This document shows positions 15,463 through 17,309 of a DNA stretch of 17,309 nucleotides, piece by piece (the stretch's first letter is position 1; every line of letters begins with the position of its first letter). Position numbers and translations under genes: made by a program. Source of the stretch: an uncultured Succinatimonas sp. (GTDB lineage: Bacteria > Pseudomonadota > Gammaproteobacteria > Enterobacterales > Succinivibrionaceae). Below the pieces are notes generated by a model. That model saw only the letters and a program-made list of their open reading frames with translations. It ran no database searches and was not told the DNA's origin. The stretch covers positions 1 to 17,309 of the forward strand of contig CAJKNC010000026.1 of the NCBI GenBank assembly GCA_905201175.1. The letters are read 5' to 3'.

Positions 15463-16326
15463 TTATTTTATATGGCTTTCATAAGCTGTTAAGGTGTTTT
15501 GCATTAAAGTTGCAATAGTCATAGGACCAACACCGCCAGGAACTGGAGTTATATAGCCTACGTGATCAGCTGCGCTGTCAAAATCAACATCTCCGCAGAG
15601 CTTGCCGTTTTCAAGACGATTGATGCCAACATCAATAACACAAGCGCCATCCTTAAACCAAGCTCCGTCAATAAAGCGGGGCTTTCCTACGGCAACAACA
15701 GCAATATCAGCTTGCTTTAGCATGGCTTTAGTAGTCTCCATAGGAGTAAAGCGGTGTGTTACGGTGACAGTACATCCTGCAAGCAGCAGTTCTAAGGCCA
15801 TCGGACGGCCAACAATATTGGAAGCTCCAACAATTACGGCATTTTTGCCTTTTAAATCATCGCCTAAGGTTTTGTGCAGCATGGTCATGACTCCATGGGG
15901 AGTAGCAGCACATATATAAGGAATACGCTGTACTAAACGGCCTACGTTGTAAGGGTGAAAGCCGTCAACATCTTTAGAGGAGCTGATGCGCTCAACTATT
16001 TCACTTTCTTTTAAATGCTCAGGTAAAGGAAATTGGACTAATATGCCGTCAATATTGCTGTCGTTGTTGAGCTTATCAATAAGCTCGTTAAGCTCGTTCT
16101 GCTTAATTGAGGCGTCTAGCTCATAGGCTAAGGATTTAATGCCGCAGTCTTCGCAGGCTTTGTGTTTATTGCGGACATAGATCTGAGAAGCAGGATCTGA
16201 ACCAACCAGAATTACGGCTAAAGCAGGACGGCGATAGCCTTTTTTTACATAATTTTCTACTTGTTCTTTGATTCCTGTACGGATATTAGCGGCAATAAGC
16301 TTGCCATCGATGAGTTGTGCTGTCAT
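15463..16326 (-). CDS. folD: Bifunctional methylenetetrahydrofolate dehydrogenase/methenyltetrahydrofolate cyclohydrolase
   Basis: FolD interconverts 5,10-methylene- and 10-formyl-tetrahydrofolate, supplying one-carbon units for purines and initiator formyl-Met. From the ATG at 16326 the product has 287 residues, one fewer than I recall for E. coli. Substrate-site Tyr50 and Lys54 lie in SQIYVRNK, followed by DGILVQFPLP (93-102) and KDVDGFHPYNVGRL (118-131). The dinucleotide-binding loop is GASNIVGRP (167-175), and PVPGGVGPMT (261-270) closes the active site. The frame extends 16 codons further, but GGAG five bases before the ATG at 16326 decides the start. The upstream TauE/SafE-family gene ends 13 bases before this start, so the two are probably one transcript. 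Confidence 0.97.
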   Translation of the reverse strand: MTAQLIDGKLIAANIRTGIKEQVENYVKKGYRRPALAVILVGSDPASQIYVRNKHKACEDCGIKSLAYELDASIKQNELNELIDKLNNDSNIDGILVQFPLPEHLKESEIVERISSSKDVDGFHPYNVGRLVQRIPYICAATPHGVMTMLHKTLGDDLKGKNAVIVGASNIVGRPMALELLLAGCTVTVTHRFTPMETTKAMLKQADIAVVAVGKPRFIDGAWFKDGACVIDVGINRLENGKLCGDVDFDSAADHVGYITPVPGGVGPMTIATLMQNTLTAYESHIK

Positions 16327-16339
16327 GATTTCTCCAAAA

Positions 16340-17176
16340 TTAGTCTGTAATACCGCTGTAAAGCATGCGTACACTGATTATAAACAAAGCAATAGCAAAA
16401 ATACGCTTTAAGGTTAAAGGACGGATATTTTTGCCGATATTTACTCCCCAAGGAGCACAGACATAGGAGATCGGGACTACACATATAGCTGCTAGAACAT
16501 TCACAAGTCCAAAAGTTCCTATTGGAGCGCCATCAGGCGTGGAGTTAGTAAGAAGCATCAATAAAGCTCCTGGAACGCAGACAAATAAAGATACAGCAGA
16601 GGATGTTCCAACAGATCTATGAGGTTCAACAGAGAAGGCATTTAATACAGGGACTGTTAAGGTGCCGCCGCCGATACCTAACATAGAAGAGAAACAGGCT
16701 ATACAAAAAGCGATTGCTTGCTGAATCGGGCTGGACGGAAGATGATCAAATGTAGGCTTAGCTCCGGCTCTTAAAAGAGTATTGATAGAATTTAGAAGCA
16801 TAACTCCGCCGAAGAGAGCGGCTAGCCATTTCCCGCCGAAAAATTTTGAAGTCAAAATACCTACAATTACGCCAATAATCATAGCTGCAGACCATCTTTT
16901 TATAATGGATATATCTGTATTACCCTTCTTATATTGCGATCTGGCCGCTGAAATAGAAGTAGGTATCATACATAAAAGAGATGTGCCTGTAGCTACTACC
17001 ATAGCTGTATCTGGAGCAATATTAAAAAAATTAACGAATAATAAATAAAAGCATGGTACGAAAACGATGCCTCCGCCAATTCCAAGTAGTCCTGCAAGAA
17101 ATCCTGCAATAACACCGCATATTGCTAGCGAGAATATAGTAATACCTAATTCGGCATAGTGAATTCCAAAGATCAT
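16340..17176 (-). CDS. TauE/SafE (TSUP) family membrane transporter
   Basis: This is a polytopic inner-membrane protein of the TauE/SafE family. Members are linked to export or uptake of sulfite, sulfoacetate or other small organosulfur anions, but most, including YfcA types, have no assigned substrate. From the ATG at 17176 it has 278 residues and roughly eight hydrophobic segments. The internal repeat typical of the family is clear: GFLAGLLGIGGGIVFVP near the N-terminus and CFSSMLGIGGGTLTVPVLN in the middle. The start was chosen because GAGG lies six bases before this ATG. An ATG at 17182 would touch GAGG, and the longest frame begins with TTG. It precedes folD by 13 bases. No sulfur-metabolism gene is adjacent, so the substrate stays open. 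Confidence 0.85.
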   Translation of the reverse strand: MIFGIHYAELGITIFSLAICGVIAGFLAGLLGIGGGIVFVPCFYLLFVNFFNIAPDTAMVVATGTSLLCMIPTSISAARSQYKKGNTDISIIKRWSAAMIIGVIVGILTSKFFGGKWLAALFGGVMLLNSINTLLRAGAKPTFDHLPSSPIQQAIAFCIACFSSMLGIGGGTLTVPVLNAFSVEPHRSVGTSSAVSLFVCVPGALLMLLTNSTPDGAPIGTFGLVNVLAAICVVPISYVCAPWGVNIGKNIRPLTLKRIFAIALFIISVRMLYSGITD

Positions 17177-17219
17177 AATCATCCTCAAAAAGGTTAAAAG
17201 GCAAGAGGCATTTTATCAA

Positions 17220-17297
17220 AATGAATTTTATTAGATTAAATTTTTCAAAAATAAAAGTGATTTTATTTCAATATGATTATGGCCAATGAATTTTATT
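17220..17297. repeat. 13-bp direct repeat upstream of the TauE/SafE gene
   Basis: AATGAATTTTATT occurs exactly at 17220-17232 and 17285-17297, 65 bases apart start to start, in the AT-rich region that must hold the promoter of the TauE/SafE-folD pair. No convincing -35/-10 pair was identified. The repeat may be a regulator site or chance in low-complexity DNA. No gene is seen from 17177 to the window end. Confidence 0.25.
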
Positions 17298-17309
17298 TTT
17301 ATAAAAATG

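Noticed and set aside
1..17309. CRISPR arrays, insertion sequences, prophage, toxin-antitoxin or defence genes
   Set aside because: No regularly spaced repeats, transposase or integrase motifs, or paired small genes were seen. All long frames belong to known housekeeping or transporter families.

Overview
The window is an AT-rich stretch of ordinary chromosome from a gammaproteobacterium. The evidence is the enteric gene order leuA-leuB-leuC-leuD, an AlaA aminotransferase that aligns from its first residues with the enterobacterial protein, an AraJ-type exporter, a DeaD/CsdA helicase with a DbpA-like RNA-binding domain, and a FabV-type enoyl reductase. Low GC with this gene set would fit a gut or rumen relative of Aeromonadales such as Succinivibrionaceae. 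That placement is an inference from recalled similarity and was not tested by a search.

Layout: positions 1-89 hold a long imperfect hairpin at the window edge. Positions 90-4810 are the complete leucine operon leuABCD on the minus strand. A 533-base divergent control region follows. It carries three copies of a TTTTTGCAAA motif on the leuA side and a -10 element with a structured leader on the deaD side. deaD (5344-7416, plus) converges on an AraJ-like exporter (7513-8730, minus), with a strong bidirectional terminator between them. An RsmB/NOP-type rRNA cytosine methyltransferase (8933-10279, minus) is followed by about 860 bases without a gene, which holds several inverted repeats and one candidate promoter. 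alaA (11144-12355) and dacB (12422-13915) lie on the minus strand with dacB upstream. fabV (14154-15353, plus) is divergent from dacB and ends at a clear terminator. folD (15463-16326) and a TauE/SafE-family membrane protein (16340-17176) form a tight minus-strand pair.

Functionally these are housekeeping genes: leucine synthesis (leuABCD), alanine synthesis (alaA), RNA remodelling and ribosome maturation (deaD, the methyltransferase), peptidoglycan trimming (dacB), the last step of fatty acid elongation (fabV) and one-carbon metabolism (folD), plus two transporters. Four starts were moved from the longest frame to an internal ATG (deaD, alaA, folD, TauE/SafE) on the basis of Shine-Dalgarno spacing or family alignment.

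No mobile element, CRISPR array, phage gene, toxin-antitoxin pair or defence locus was seen, and no undescribed protein system. The observations worth a second look are all non-coding: the deaD leader, the TTTGCAAA sites before leuA, the 860-base gap with a possible small RNA, and a 13-bp perfect inverted repeat just downstream of alaA.
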